12,793 bases of DNA. Origin: Syntrophomonas sp. GTDB lineage: Bacteria > Bacillota > Syntrophomonadia > Syntrophomonadales > Syntrophomonadaceae. Shown piece after piece: positions 12,788 through 12,793 of this stretch. Where the stretch lies: positions 1 through 12,793 of the forward strand of contig JAQUUV010000037.1 in NCBI GenBank assembly GCA_028693695.1, written 5' to 3'. Position numbers and translations under genes: made by a program. Every line of letters starts with the position of its first letter. The stretch's first letter is position 1. The notes under the pieces were generated by a model, which worked only from the letters and a program-made list of their open reading frames with translations, made no database searches and had not been told where the DNA came from.

Positions 12788-12793
12788 TAATGA
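12771..12793 (+). CDS. Possible start of a downstream gene, perhaps NuoF-like (3' end outside window)
   Basis: ATG 12771 opens a frame that stays open to the window edge (seven codons) and overlaps the end of the NuoE-like gene by 17 bp. GGAGGG (12758-12763) lies seven bases upstream. NuoE-type genes are usually followed by a NuoF-type gene, often overlapping, so that is the expected product, but seven codons give no family evidence. An alternative ATG at 12790 has no ribosome-binding site. Confidence 0.45.

Overview
The window reads as chromosome of a moderately low-GC, anaerobic Firmicute, probably a clostridial or syntrophomonad-type bacterium. I infer this from three things: the gene order rnhB / FliK-like gene / FlhB-tail gene, which matches the Bacillus rnhB-ylqG-ylqH arrangement; strong AGGAGG ribosome-binding sites; and a tungsten-type aldehyde:ferredoxin oxidoreductase operon. 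All supported genes are on the + strand. No rRNA, tRNA, CRISPR array, transposase or phage gene was seen.

Left part (1-5432). The 3' part of an old-yellow-enzyme/2,4-dienoyl-CoA-reductase-type flavoprotein is followed by a tightly packed housekeeping cluster: RNase HII, a 798-residue FliK-like protein with a recently amplified 21-aa/84-aa repeat array, a free-standing FlhB C-terminal-domain protein, and YraN. Spacings are short or overlapping, so these are probably cotranscribed.

Middle (5433-6642). A GGGGACA/TGTCCCC palindromic repeat cluster sits in front of folD. The FolD appears to lack the usual catalytic lysine and to have Glu for the usual active-site Asp. After folD comes a short spacer with a sigma-A-like promoter.

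Right part (6643-12793). This looks like one functional module for aldehyde/carboxylic acid redox chemistry. It opens with an AcoR-type sigma-54 activator (GAF-PAS-AAA+-Fis), a MoaD-like sulfur carrier (pterin dithiolene synthesis for the W/Mo cofactor), and a small unrecognised ORF whose start looks frame-disrupted. A 710-bp non-coding region follows, holding repeated TGTAACA-type sites, a textbook -24/-12 sigma-54 promoter (TGGCAC-N5-TTGCA), and a leader of about 470 nt. The leader has hairpins, three tandem ~68-nt repeats, a 110-nt tract with a single C, and a hairpin lying between a strong Shine-Dalgarno and the start codon. Downstream are a four-cluster [4Fe-4S] protein, the aldehyde ferredoxin oxidoreductase, a NuoE-like [2Fe-2S] subunit and probably the first codons of a NuoF-like gene. 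The likely logic, by inference, is that the activator senses a metabolite and turns on an AOR that exchanges electrons with ferredoxin and, through NuoE/F-type subunits, with NAD(H). The structured leader is the least explained and most interesting part of the window.
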